DNA of 54,584 nt from QFOX01 sp044237845 (GTDB lineage Bacteria; Pseudomonadota; Alphaproteobacteria; Rickettsiales; UBA3002), in assembly GCA_044237845.1 (NCBI GenBank), contig JBIIEL010000014.1:1-54584 (forward strand), given 5' to 3'. The notes under the pieces were generated by a model that worked only from the letters and a program-made list of their open reading frames with translations, ran no database searches and had not been told where the DNA came from. Shown here piece by piece: positions 43,621 through 51,165 of the stretch; positions within the stretch are counted from its first letter, which is position 1; each line of letters begins with the position of its first letter. The position numbers and the translations under genes are program-made.

Positions 43621-44964
43621 TTGAGTACGCTTCAGCAAGCCATCACCCTCCATAATCAAGGCAAGACTGCCGAGGCCGAAATCGCCTATAAAGCCGTGCT
43701 CGCAAAAAACCCGCGCGAGGCGGATGCGCTGCTGAACCTCGCCGTGCTGCTCGCCGCGCGGGCGGAATATACCGAGGCCGAGGCGCTGCTGAAAAAAATG
43801 ATCGCCGCGCATCCGAAATTGCCGCACGGCCATTTCTTCCATGGCAATCTGCTGTTCCAACTGGGGCGATATGACGCCGCAATTCCACCCCTCACCCGCG
43901 CCACCACCCTCAACCCGAACGACGCGGAAGCCGCACGGCTGCTCGGCTCCGCGCTCGACCTCTGCGGACGCGAGGCCGAAGCCATCCCCGTGTTCGACCG
44001 CTATCGCCGTTTGCAGCCCGCGAATGCGGCGCTCACGACCTTCACCATGGCGCAGCTTCACCTGCGCATCGGTAATTATTTGCAGGGTTGGGAACTCTAC
44101 GAATCGCGCTGGCTGCTTGCGGAGCATCAATCTTCCATCCGTGGGTTTGCTCAGCCCATGTGGCTGGGTGATGTGCCCGTCGCAGGCAAAACCATCCTCA
44201 TCCATCCCGAGCAGGGCTTTGGCGATATGCTGCAATTCTGCCGCTACGCCCCGCTGCTCGAAGCCATGGGCGCACGGGTGATTGTCGAGACCAAAGCGCC
44301 GCTGCTCGCCCTCATGCGATCGCTCAGCCCGACCCTCACCCTCGTCAAACAGGGCGACCCACTGCCACCGTTTGATCTGCATTGCCCGGTGATGAGCCTG
44401 CCGCTCGCCTTCAAAACCACGCTTGATACCATTCCCGCGACGGTGCCCTATCTCACTCCCTCGCCCGAAAAAATCGCGCATTGGCGCGCACAACTGGGGC
44501 CAAAAACCCGCCCGCGCATTGGCCTTGTCTGGTCGGGCTCGCTGACAAGTCCGGTCAATGTGCCGCGCAGTGTGCCGTTCGCCGAGCTCGCACCGCTGCT
44601 GGCGTTGCCGTTTGAATTTCATTCGCTGCAGAAAGATTTCCGCCCCGAAGAGCGCGCCGCGATCGAGGCCACGCCCGAGCTCATCCGCCACGGCGACACC
44701 GTCAGCAGTTTCGAGGACACAGCGGCGATTATCAGCGAGATGGATCTTGTCATTTCCACCTGCACCTCGCTCGCGCATCTCACAGGTGCGCTCGGCAAAC
44801 CGCTCTGGATGATGCTTCACGACCGCGCCGATTTCCGCTGGTTGCTGGCGCGTGACGACAACCCATGGTACCCCACTGCCCGCCTCTTCCGCCAAACGAA
44901 ACGAGATGACTGGTCAAACGTGATTGGCTCGGTTATAGAGGCATCAGAAACCCTCCATTCCTGA
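43621..44964 (+). CDS. TPR protein with glycosyltransferase-like C-terminal domain
   Basis: A 447-residue protein. The N-terminal ~150 residues are about four TPR units (ITLHNQGKTAEAEIAYKAVL, ADALLNLAVLLAARAEYTEA, GHFFHGNLLFQLGRYDAA). The C-terminal part has HPEQGFGDMLQFCRYAPLL, RIGLVWSGS and STCTSLAHLTGALGKPLWMML, which look like the GT-B donor side of GT9/GT41-type enzymes (heptosyltransferase- or OGT-like). The start is TTG with GGGAG just upstream. Acceptor and donor are unknown; similar proteins are often linked to glycosylation of surface structures. It lies between guaA and the yfgM-like gene in one operon. Confidence 0.82.
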   Translation: MSTLQQAITLHNQGKTAEAEIAYKAVLAKNPREADALLNLAVLLAARAEYTEAEALLKKMIAAHPKLPHGHFFHGNLLFQLGRYDAAIPPLTRATTLNPNDAEAARLLGSALDLCGREAEAIPVFDRYRRLQPANAALTTFTMAQLHLRIGNYLQGWELYESRWLLAEHQSSIRGFAQPMWLGDVPVAGKTILIHPEQGFGDMLQFCRYAPLLEAMGARVIVETKAPLLALMRSLSPTLTLVKQGDPLPPFDLHCPVMSLPLAFKTTLDTIPATVPYLTPSPEKIAHWRAQLGPKTRPRIGLVWSGSLTSPVNVPRSVPFAELAPLLALPFEFHSLQKDFRPEERAAIEATPELIRHGDTVSSFEDTAAIISEMDLVISTCTSLAHLTGALGKPLWMMLHDRADFRWLLARDDNPWYPTARLFRQTKRDDWSNVIGSVIEASETLHS

Positions 44965-44975
44965 ACGAGAATCCC

Positions 44976-45617
44976 ATGGTCGATAGTTTATTAAGTGAAG
45001 TCGATGCCGATGTCCGCGCCGAGCGTGCGGCGCAGCTTTGGGCGCGTTACCGCCGCCCGCTCTTCACCGCAATAGCGCTGGTGATCGCGCTCACGGCGGC
45101 CGATAGTATCTGGCAGCATTTCGCCGAAAAACGCGGCGGCGCGCTGCTCATACGCTTTACCGAGGCACAAGCGCTCTACGACCAAGGCAAAGCAAAAGAA
45201 GCGGCGGATGCCTTTGCTGCCATCGCGACGGATACCAGCGGCGAAACAAAAACCATGGCCGAACTATGGCAAGGTCGCGCGCTGACTGCCGCGAACGATA
45301 ATGCTGGCGCCATCGCCATATTCACTAGCGCCAGCAGCGGCACACCCGGTCTATGGTCGGATCTTGCCTGCCTGCGCCTGGCAAGCCTTGATCATACGGC
45401 AGCCACCACATGCCTTGCCAGCAGCAAAGAAACCCCGCTACTCAACCAACGCCGCGAGTGGCAAGCGGCCGTGCTGGCAAGCGCTGGCAAGCACGACGAA
45501 GCCGTCGCCATGTTTGAGGAAATCGCTACCAGCCAAGACACCTCCGACGCTGCCCGCGCACGCATTAACCAGTGGATCTCGACCATGCATGCCGAGACCG
45601 GAAAGTCTGCCGAATGA
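44976..45617 (+). CDS. YfgM-like TPR protein
   Basis: A 213-residue protein with an N-terminal membrane anchor (RPLFTAIALVIALTAADSIW, residues about 29-48) and periplasmic TPR-like helices (RFTEAQALYDQGKAKEAADAF, TMAELWQGRALTAANDNAGAI, AVLASAGKHDEAVAMFEEI). Size, topology and position directly before bamB match YfgM, which in E. coli associates with the Sec translocon and periplasmic chaperones. The stop overlaps the bamB start as ATGA. Confidence 0.82.
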   Translation: MVDSLLSEVDADVRAERAAQLWARYRRPLFTAIALVIALTAADSIWQHFAEKRGGALLIRFTEAQALYDQGKAKEAADAFAAIATDTSGETKTMAELWQGRALTAANDNAGAIAIFTSASSGTPGLWSDLACLRLASLDHTAATTCLASSKETPLLNQRREWQAAVLASAGKHDEAVAMFEEIATSQDTSDAARARINQWISTMHAETGKSAE

Positions 45618-46942
45618 CGCAGCGGATCCACTGGATCATCGCCGCCCTCCTCATCGTCACAGGGTGCGATTCGCTCACACCGAGTTGGCTGAGGGGCGCG
45701 GAACGCACCATTAAACGCACCCCCGGCGAACGTGTGGATGTGATATTCAGCCCGAGCAAACTCATGCCGGACGCAAGCGTCGCCGACACCACCATCGACA
45801 TCCCCGAGCAAGCCAATCTCAGCAGCTGGGCGTCGCTCAACACGGCGATGGAAACCCCGCATATCGGCCTCACTGGCATCACCCGCGAGGAACATACCAC
45901 TATCGGCGACGGCAACGACTTCAGCGGCACGTATGCCCCTACCCCGCTCGTAGTCGATGGCATGGTTATCGCCATGGATGCGGCAGGGATCGTCTCCGCA
46001 CATGACGAAAGCGCACTCAACCGCACGGTGTGGGTCAATAACGAAGGCGTGATGGACGATAAGCATGATTTGGGCGGCGGCCTCGCTTATGCGGATGGTG
46101 TGGTCTATGCCTGCCTCGGCACCGGCGAAGTACGCGCCATTTCGCTGAAGGACGGTAAAAATAAATGGAGCATCCGCGTCGGCGCGCCGGTGCGCGGCAA
46201 CCCAGCAGTAAGCGGTGGCATCGTCGCCGTGCTCACGGCGGATAATCAAACCATCGCGCTGGATAACACCACGGGCGAAACCCGCTGGTCGCACCGCGGC
46301 ATCCGCGAAGTGGCGAGCTATGTCTCGCGCACCTCACCCGTCATTAAGGATGGCGTGGTCATCACCGCCTATTCCTCGGGCGAGCTATTTGCGCTCAACG
46401 CTGAATCCGGCAGCGTGATCTGGAGCGACACGCTCGGCGGCAGCATCAAAACCCGCGCCTCAGCGGTGTTCAGCGGCATTGCGGCCGACCCCATTGTGCA
46501 GGACGGCGTCGTGGTAGTCGTCACCACCAACGGCGAAATGCAGGCAAGCGCCCTCGCCAATGGCCGTCCACTCTGGCAGTCGAAAATTGGTGGCCACGCC
46601 ACACCCTGGTCGGCGGGCAACGTGCTTTATGTCCTGTCCGACACCCATGATGTCGCCGCCGTCTTCAAGCGCGACGGGCTGATCCGCTGGGCGACCTCCC
46701 TCGCCGTGGCGGATAAGCGCGACGCCACCAAAGACATCACCCCCGCGCTCTACGGCCCCATCCTCGCTGGCAACGCCGTGCTGGTGCTGGATGCCAAGGG
46801 CATGCTCACCACCTTCAAGCCCGAAGACGGTAAAGTCATCAACAGCTATGAACTGGCCGAAGGCACCGTCACCGCTCCCATCGTGGCCAACGGCGCACTG
46901 TACATCATCACCCGCGACGCGACGCTCTACCGCTACCGCTAG
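45614..46942 (+). CDS. bamB: Outer-membrane assembly lipoprotein BamB
   Basis: A 442-residue lipoprotein: signal peptide IHWIIAALLIVTGC (lipobox Cys near 18) and an eight-bladed PQQ-type propeller, seen as repeated units such as SLKDGKNKWSIRVGAPVRGN, DNTTGETRWSHRG, LNAESGSVIWSDTLGG and ALANGRPLWQSKIGGH. It is a component of the BAM complex that folds outer-membrane barrels. ATG 45614 was chosen because it starts the signal peptide and gives the ATGA overlap with the yfgM-like gene. The der gene that often follows in Proteobacteria is not here. Confidence 0.92.
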   Translation: MTQRIHWIIAALLIVTGCDSLTPSWLRGAERTIKRTPGERVDVIFSPSKLMPDASVADTTIDIPEQANLSSWASLNTAMETPHIGLTGITREEHTTIGDGNDFSGTYAPTPLVVDGMVIAMDAAGIVSAHDESALNRTVWVNNEGVMDDKHDLGGGLAYADGVVYACLGTGEVRAISLKDGKNKWSIRVGAPVRGNPAVSGGIVAVLTADNQTIALDNTTGETRWSHRGIREVASYVSRTSPVIKDGVVITAYSSGELFALNAESGSVIWSDTLGGSIKTRASAVFSGIAADPIVQDGVVVVVTTNGEMQASALANGRPLWQSKIGGHATPWSAGNVLYVLSDTHDVAAVFKRDGLIRWATSLAVADKRDATKDITPALYGPILAGNAVLVLDAKGMLTTFKPEDGKVINSYELAEGTVTAPIVANGALYIITRDATLYRYR

Positions 46943-46983
46943 CCCCTAAAAGCCACGCCCTGCGCGCAAAAATGCGAAAAACC

Positions 46984-47012
46984 TTTCCTATTGTGCAATC
47001 GGACTTTATAAT
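46984..47012 (+). promoter_or_regulatory. Candidate promoter before the 120-residue unknown gene
   Basis: A perfect TATAAT at 47007-47012 lies 17 bases after TTTCCT (weak -35), about 29 bases before ATG 47042. GGTGAG near 47030 could be the ribosome site. Confidence 0.45.
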
Positions 47013-47041
47013 CCCACCGCAATATGCAACGGTGAGCGGCT

Positions 47042-47404
47042 ATGAGCACCACGTGGAAAACCAGCGCCTTCAGTAAAAATTCAACTCCAGTAGAGTTGGA
47101 CGAGGCACTGCTTAACGAAAAAGTGGTCATCCTGCTGCAAGGCAAGAACGTCTATAACGACCCCATCTTCACCTATCTGCAGCTCAGCCTCAAAAGCCTC
47201 CAGCAACTGCGCGATAAAATGCGCAAGGGGGACGATTTCATGCCCGCGGAATATGGCACCGTGCTCACTGCCGGGCGTGGCGAGCCGAGTGCGGAGATGC
47301 GCTCGGAAATGGCCGTCACCCACAATATGATCGACGTGCCACGCGCCAAAGCCGTTGCCCCGCCGAGCTACGCGGTGCCCCAACCCAAGCTGTGGGACGA
47401 TTAA
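47042..47404 (+). CDS. Small protein of unknown function
   Basis: A 120-residue soluble protein that I do not recognise. It has no signal peptide or membrane segment. A helical middle (LQLSLKSLQQLRDKMRKGDD) follows VVILLQGKNVYNDPIFTYL, and the C-terminal 40 residues are Pro/Ala-rich and probably disordered (PRAKAVAPPSYAVPQPKLWDD). A good -10 element and a GGTGAG site support expression as a single gene. Codon use resembles that of its neighbours, so it is probably a lineage-specific conserved gene. Confidence 0.7.
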   Translation: MSTTWKTSAFSKNSTPVELDEALLNEKVVILLQGKNVYNDPIFTYLQLSLKSLQQLRDKMRKGDDFMPAEYGTVLTAGRGEPSAEMRSEMAVTHNMIDVPRAKAVAPPSYAVPQPKLWDD

Positions 47405-47429
47405 GGCCTAATTTCAACCCCTTAATCAA

Positions 47430-47458
47430 TTGTCATCAAATCTTCACATTTCTCCTAT
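47430..47458 (+). promoter_or_regulatory. Candidate promoter of the 508-residue unknown gene
   Basis: TTGTCA (5/6) and TCCTAT (4/6) are separated by 17 bases. A GCGCGG-TTCC-CCGCGC hairpin at about 47486-47501 would lie in the leader. Confidence 0.35.
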
Positions 47459-47536
47459 CCGTTTCGCAGTATGGTACTCCCAAATGCGCGGTTCCCCGCG
47501 CGTTCCAAATATCACGCAAGCAAACAGGAGAAGACT

Positions 47537-49063
47537 ATGAGCACGAATGCTGAAGATAAGACTGGGTTTGAAGAGTTCTATGACAACCCAGAGTTCCAGC
47601 AGACAGTAGACGCGCTGGCCGCCGAAAATAACGTCACCGCACCACCAGCCTCGACAGGCAGGAATCGCACTGGACTTCTGGTCAAGACATTCATCGGCCT
47701 TGGCCTAATCGGCGCACTAACCCAAGCCTGCAATAAGAACAAAACGAACTTCACCACGCCTACCGGCAGAATCGACACGGTCTATGTTCCAATCACAGAC
47801 ACCGTTGCCACGCACGACACCGTCGAACTACATTACCCCGTCTATATCTACCCCGGCAACGACACGGTAGCCAACCCAGCGATTGGCCAATATACCTCAG
47901 GCCACCATTTCATCGAGTTCCTTGGCGACCCTACAGGTCATCCCGGCCTGCTGCCGAAGCTGGACGGGTTCCAAACCGCGGTGGTGATGCCGGGCTTGGT
48001 ATTACCGACGGATGTACCAACCTCCGGCTCGGCGTTCTTCAACATCAGCGGCATGGATGATGGTAACTTCTTCCTGCAAGGCTTGCGGAACTCACTGGCA
48101 GCAATTCCGGGCGGCCACCCCTATGTCGGCGGCGCAAACCCTGTCATCTTTGGTAACGTGAAACTCTATGACCTCACCAACCCCGATGTCCGTGCCGTGC
48201 TGCTTAGCCACGCCAATAGTCTTGGTGACAGCTACGCCCGCGGGAATTTCCTTGGGTTCATCGAGAATACCATCGCTTACGCGAACGCCAACCCCACCAC
48301 CAGCCTGCCCCTGCTGCAAGGTCTCAAAACCCTGATGCAGGATATCCGCGCCCATACGCAGGCGATTGGGAAATCGACCATCCTCAGCGGCGCGACGGCA
48401 GAAAGCCAGGTAGCCGGATTTAACACCCAGCAGGTTCTTGGCCATATCTCCAACGAGCTGTCTTACAACGCCCCATACCCAATTACGGCGAGCGATAGTG
48501 CGTTCTATGTGTCTAGGCTGAAAGACATAGTCGGCCCGAGCGGTGCCAATGGTTTTATCACCGCCTACACCAACTATATCGGCGCGGATGATACCGCCGA
48601 AGTACGTAGCGCGGCGCATGCGCAGAACCGTATCAACCAGAAGGTTTTTGATGAGACCAACAAAACCGTCATCACCTTTGCCGCAGGTGCATCCACAACC
48701 AATACGCTCTATAATACGACGGACGTTGATATGAATGATCTGTTGGGTAATGGCCTGCTGAAAACGGGTAATAAGGGCGCCGGGAGCGGGAAGCGATATA
48801 CCCAGGAAATCATGGAATTGAACCCTCAGAATCGTAAATTCAGGCATACAGAGACTGTTCCTAGCGTCGTTCCCTACCCAGGGGCGAAGATGCCCGAAGG
48901 CGTAAAAAACATCGGCACACATTCCTTTGAGGCACCCAAACCATCGCCACAAGATATCGCGGCAGGTCAGGAAGCGGCGAAGGAGCTGATGCGCCAAACC
49001 GCTGCATATGAAGGGGTGTTGGATACCCGCCGCAAGGAAATGGGCGCGGCCAAGTCCAGCTAA
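47537..49063 (+). CDS. Orphan membrane-anchored protein of unknown function
   Basis: A 508-residue protein I do not recognise. ATG 47537 is chosen because AGGAGA lies 8 bases upstream. Residues 1-45 are hydrophilic and acidic (FEEFYDNPEFQQTVDALAAE); residues about 48-64 form one hydrophobic segment (LLVKTFIGLGLIGALTQAC) that ends in a cysteine, like a lipobox but far from the N-terminus. The rest is presumably extracytoplasmic: a valine/threonine run with repeated DTV (DTVYVPITDTVATHDTV), then about 300 residues rich in Asn, Thr, Gly and Ala with alternating strands and helices, and a charged C-terminus (DTRRKEMGAAKSS). A bidirectional terminator follows. No neighbour indicates function; secretion substrate or surface protein are both possible. 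Confidence 0.72.
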   Translation: MSTNAEDKTGFEEFYDNPEFQQTVDALAAENNVTAPPASTGRNRTGLLVKTFIGLGLIGALTQACNKNKTNFTTPTGRIDTVYVPITDTVATHDTVELHYPVYIYPGNDTVANPAIGQYTSGHHFIEFLGDPTGHPGLLPKLDGFQTAVVMPGLVLPTDVPTSGSAFFNISGMDDGNFFLQGLRNSLAAIPGGHPYVGGANPVIFGNVKLYDLTNPDVRAVLLSHANSLGDSYARGNFLGFIENTIAYANANPTTSLPLLQGLKTLMQDIRAHTQAIGKSTILSGATAESQVAGFNTQQVLGHISNELSYNAPYPITASDSAFYVSRLKDIVGPSGANGFITAYTNYIGADDTAEVRSAAHAQNRINQKVFDETNKTVITFAAGASTTNTLYNTTDVDMNDLLGNGLLKTGNKGAGSGKRYTQEIMELNPQNRKFRHTETVPSVVPYPGAKMPEGVKNIGTHSFEAPKPSPQDIAAGQEAAKELMRQTAAYEGVLDTRRKEMGAAKSS

Positions 49064-49119
49064 CTTTACGCTAAACAAGCACGCCCGTCGCCGCCTCGCG
49101 CAGCGGCGGGCGCACCAAT

Positions 49120-49149
49120 AAAAAAGCCACCCGCAAGGGGTGGCTTTTT
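49120..49149. terminator. Bidirectional intrinsic terminator
   Basis: AAAAAGCCACCC and GGGTGGCTTTTT form a 12-base stem around a short GC-AAG loop with T-runs on both strands. It ends the 508-residue gene on the plus strand and tRNA-Glu on the minus strand. Confidence 0.85.
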
Positions 49150-49152
49150 AGT

Positions 49153-49227
49153 TGGTGACCTCTACGGGAATCGAACCCGTGTTACCTCCGTGAAAGGGAG
49201 GTGTCCTAACCGCTAGACGAAGAGGCC
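49153..49227 (-). tRNA. tRNA-Glu (anticodon UUC)
   Basis: Read on the minus strand, the acceptor stem GGCCTCT pairs with AGAGGTC (one G-U), the anticodon loop CCTTTCAC exposes TTC, and the T arm is ACGGGTTCGATTCCCGT. The encoded CCA end is present, giving 75 bases. D-arm and variable loop have normal length. Located between the terminator and fabD; no integrase or direct repeat of the tRNA 3' end was found nearby. Confidence 0.97.
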
Positions 49228-49329
49228 ATTGGCGGCAGTGCCGCGAAACAGGCGGCGAGATACACCACGAGCGCGCGCGCAAGTCAAGCGGTTTTCGAGG
49301 GCGGTGGTTTACACCGACGTTAATTCGTG

Positions 49330-49419
49330 TCGTGCGTAGCGCTTTATGGCGCGAGCCGCTTGCGGAGGGGGTTAAACATGACTCAATGTCATGTTTAACG
49401 GGCGATGCCCCCATCAGGC
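49330..49419. repeat. Dispersed repeat, copy B, with an inserted palindrome
   Basis: The first 33 bases (starting TCGTGCGTAGCG) are the exact reverse complement of part of copy A at 29654-29686, and the end GGGCGATGCCCC-CATCAGGC is also shared. Between them copy B contains TTAAACATGAC-TCAAT-GTCATGTTTAA (49372-49398), a perfect 11-base palindrome missing from copy A. A further hairpin, GCTTAGCGAA/TTCGCTAAGC at 49440-49464, follows and reaches into the end of fabD. Confidence 0.8.
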
Positions 49420-49458
49420 GCGAAGCGCTAAATTAGTACGCTTAGCGAAGTTCCTTCG

Positions 49459-50409
49459 CTAAGCCGCCTTAGCGTATTTATCCAAGTCCTCGGCGCTGCC
49501 GATATTCACCACCTCAATCCCCGGGGCGATGCGTTTGATGAGCCCGGCGAGCACGTTGCCGTTGCCCACTTCGATCATCCGAGTCACACCGGCGGCCTGC
49601 ATGGCGAGGATGCTATCCACCCAGCGCACGGTGCCGGTCACCTGCGCCACCAGCAGCTCCTTGATGAGCGCCGCGTCGCGCACATATTCCGCCGTTACGT
49701 TAGCGACGATGGGCACAATGGGGGGCTGAATCACGCTTGCCTCGAGCGCAGCTCGCATCGCCATGGCGGCGGGCGACATCAACGAGCAGTGAAACGGCGC
49801 CGAAACCGGCAGCGGCAGCGCGCGTTTCGCACCATGTTCCTTGGCCACCTCGATGGCGATTTCCATCCCGCGTGCGGAGCCGGAGATCACCGTCTGGTTG
49901 GTGGAGTTCTGGTTGGCGATCTCGATCACCTCGGTGCGGGCGCGGGCGCGGGCTTCGCGCACAATGGCCTCCACTTCGCTGAACTCGGGGCCGATAATCG
50001 CCACCATGCCGCCCTGGCCTTGCGGCACCGCGGCCTGCATCGCACTACCACGGATGCGCAGCAGCTTGGCGGATTCCGTCAGCGTCAGGCTGCTCGCCGC
50101 CGTCAGCGCCGAATATTCGCCCAAACTATGCCCCGCCACACAGGCTGCGCCTGTAGGCAAAACAAAGTTCATTTCTTTTTCCATCACCCGAAACGCCGCC
50201 AGCGACACCGCCATAATCGCGGGCTGGGCGTTGGCGGTCGCGGTCAGCTCCGCCTCCGGGCCCTCTTTAATAATCGCCGAGAGCTTCTGCCCCAGCGCCT
50301 CGTCCACCTGCTCGAACACCTCACGCGCGACGGCGAAATTATCGGCGAGGCTTTGCCCCATACCGATGGTTTGCGAGCCTTGGCCGGGGAATACGAGGGC
50401 AGTGGTCAT
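49459..50409 (-). CDS. fabD: Malonyl-CoA:acyl-carrier-protein transacylase
   Basis: A 316-residue enzyme that loads malonyl groups onto ACP for fatty-acid synthesis. Family motifs: FPGQGSQTIGMG at the N-terminus, the active-site serine in GHSLGEYSALTAA, EIANQNSTNQTVISG, and LPVSAPFHCSLM with the catalytic histidine. AAGGAAAGG precedes the ATG. It is transcribed away from the rpsF cluster, an order usual in Alphaproteobacteria; fabG and acpP do not follow here, being replaced by tRNA-Glu. Confidence 0.96.
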   Translation of the reverse strand: MTTALVFPGQGSQTIGMGQSLADNFAVAREVFEQVDEALGQKLSAIIKEGPEAELTATANAQPAIMAVSLAAFRVMEKEMNFVLPTGAACVAGHSLGEYSALTAASSLTLTESAKLLRIRGSAMQAAVPQGQGGMVAIIGPEFSEVEAIVREARARARTEVIEIANQNSTNQTVISGSARGMEIAIEVAKEHGAKRALPLPVSAPFHCSLMSPAAMAMRAALEASVIQPPIVPIVANVTAEYVRDAALIKELLVAQVTGTVRWVDSILAMQAAGVTRMIEVGNGNVLAGLIKRIAPGIEVVNIGSAEDLDKYAKAA

Positions 50410-50490
50410 GGGGAAACCTTTCCTTAGTGCCCGGCGCGGCCTGCTGGCCTCACACGGGGTTAATCAATGGGTTAATGAACAGAACCTCGA

Positions 50491-50519
50491 TTCCTAGCCG
50501 ATTTTTTGCACTGCGGCAA
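50491..50519 (-). promoter_or_regulatory. Candidate sigma70 promoter of fabD
   Basis: On the minus strand TTGCCG (-35) and TAGGAA (-10) are separated by 17 bases. Transcription would start about 75 bases before ATG 50409. Confidence 0.4.
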
Positions 50520-50598
50520 TGGGGAAGCCGAATCTTCATGAAACTGTCATACAAATAGCCCTGCCACTGTGCTATTCTATCAAGGTACCTTTTTGAAT

Positions 50599-50617
50599 TT
50601 ATAAACCTCGTTTATAA
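50599..50617. promoter_or_regulatory. Operator-like palindrome
   Basis: TTATAAAC-CTC-GTTTATAA is a perfect 8-base inverted repeat with a 3-base centre, flanked at 50579 and 50620 by direct copies of TCAAGGTA. Its size and symmetry fit a binding site for a dimeric regulator about 120 bases upstream of the small membrane protein gene. The regulator is unknown. Confidence 0.45.
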
Positions 50618-50733
50618 GCTCAAGGTATAGTGTTCCAACCGGCTCATAGGGGCACTTATATTTTCGTAGGAGGAGGGCAACCATCTAGGGAACCATCTGG
50701 AGCAAAACGAGTAATCTCTTAAAAACCTTAATA

Positions 50734-50976
50734 ATGAAAGAGAGAATTTTAAACCTAATCGGGAAATGGCCTATAATACTGGCCTTTATCCCTCTGTTCT
50801 TTGCCATTCTGTTCGTTCTTGCAGCAGCTCAAACGCTGGTGGAAACGCCTGATTGGCTAAAGTTGGTGTTCGGACTGATAGCTGCCTTCTTCCTATTTGC
50901 GGCGCGTGCTGTCATGCGCTCACTTGAAAGAGCGCAGCCGGAAGAGGAGGCGGAAGAGCAGAAGCCCAACCCCTAA
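50734..50976 (+). CDS. Small two-helix membrane protein of unknown function
   Basis: 80 residues with two hydrophobic segments (about 13-34, PIILAFIPLFFAILFVLAAAQ, and about 43-60, LVFGLIAAFFLFAARAV) and an acidic C-terminal tail (ERAQPEEEAEEQ). The hairpin topology with a charged tail is common among small stress or assembly proteins; I cannot assign it. The ribosome site is weak (no GGAGG within 12 bases), so expression is uncertain. A strong terminator follows, which supports that it is a real transcription unit. Confidence 0.6.
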   Translation: MKERILNLIGKWPIILAFIPLFFAILFVLAAAQTLVETPDWLKLVFGLIAAFFLFAARAVMRSLERAQPEEEAEEQKPNP

Positions 50977-50981
50977 TTGAT

Positions 50982-51026
50982 GATCCACCTACCCTCACGG
51001 GAACCATAGGTGGATCATTTCTTTTT
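50982..51026 (+). terminator. Intrinsic terminator after the small membrane protein gene
   Basis: GATCCACCT and AGGTGGATC form a perfect 9-base stem around a 17-base loop, followed by ATTTCTTTTT. It isolates the ribosomal-protein operon from upstream transcription. Confidence 0.8.
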
Positions 51027-51039
51027 ACCCATTTTCCCC

Positions 51040-51068
51040 TTGCCTTTCCCCGGCTCCTCCCCTAGAAG
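51040..51068 (+). promoter_or_regulatory. Candidate promoter of the rpsF operon
   Basis: TTGCCT and TAGAAG are separated by 17 bases, with a leader of ~90 bases before rpsF. The leader has a CCCCGC/GCGGGG hairpin at about 51075-51090 and CTGCA(...)TGCAG at about 51116-51131. Confidence 0.3.
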
Positions 51069-51115
51069 ACCCCCTCCCCGCGGTGCGGGGCGTTAATTCA
51101 CAGGTTGCCTTGTAG

Positions 51116-51165
51116 CTGCACATGGGGTGCAGGAATCGAAAGCAGCCGTTAATGGGAGAAGTGTT
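51116..51165 (+). promoter_or_regulatory. Possible S6:S18 autoregulatory leader of rpsF
   Basis: The rpsF leader contains CTGCA(...)TGCAG, followed by GAAAGCAGCCGTTAATGGGAG. S6 and S18 are known to repress their own mRNA in many bacteria through a leader hairpin with a conserved CCG in a bulge; the CCG at 51146-51148 is a candidate. I could not confirm the complete fold by eye. Confidence 0.3.

Larger units (their letters stand above)
50410..50733. other. Divergent intergenic region between fabD and a small membrane protein gene
   Basis: 324 bases without a plausible gene. It holds the candidate fabD promoter on the minus strand (50491-50519), an operator-like palindrome (50599-50617) bracketed by two TCAAGGTA direct repeats (50579 and 50620), and GTAGGAGGAGGG at about 50667, a strong Shine-Dalgarno without a start codon at the right distance. 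A short leader peptide or a lost gene could explain the last. Confidence 0.5.

Noticed and set aside
43513..44895. A 460-codon minus-strand frame opposite the TPR protein gene
   Set aside because: The plus-strand gene has clear TPR and glycosyltransferase motifs and good codon use; the minus frame has no recognisable domain and is a by-product of high G+C content.
49153..49430. tRNA-Glu as attachment site of an integrated element
   Set aside because: No integrase gene and no repeat of the tRNA 3' end was found in the window; the neighbouring repeat is the dispersed intergenic element.
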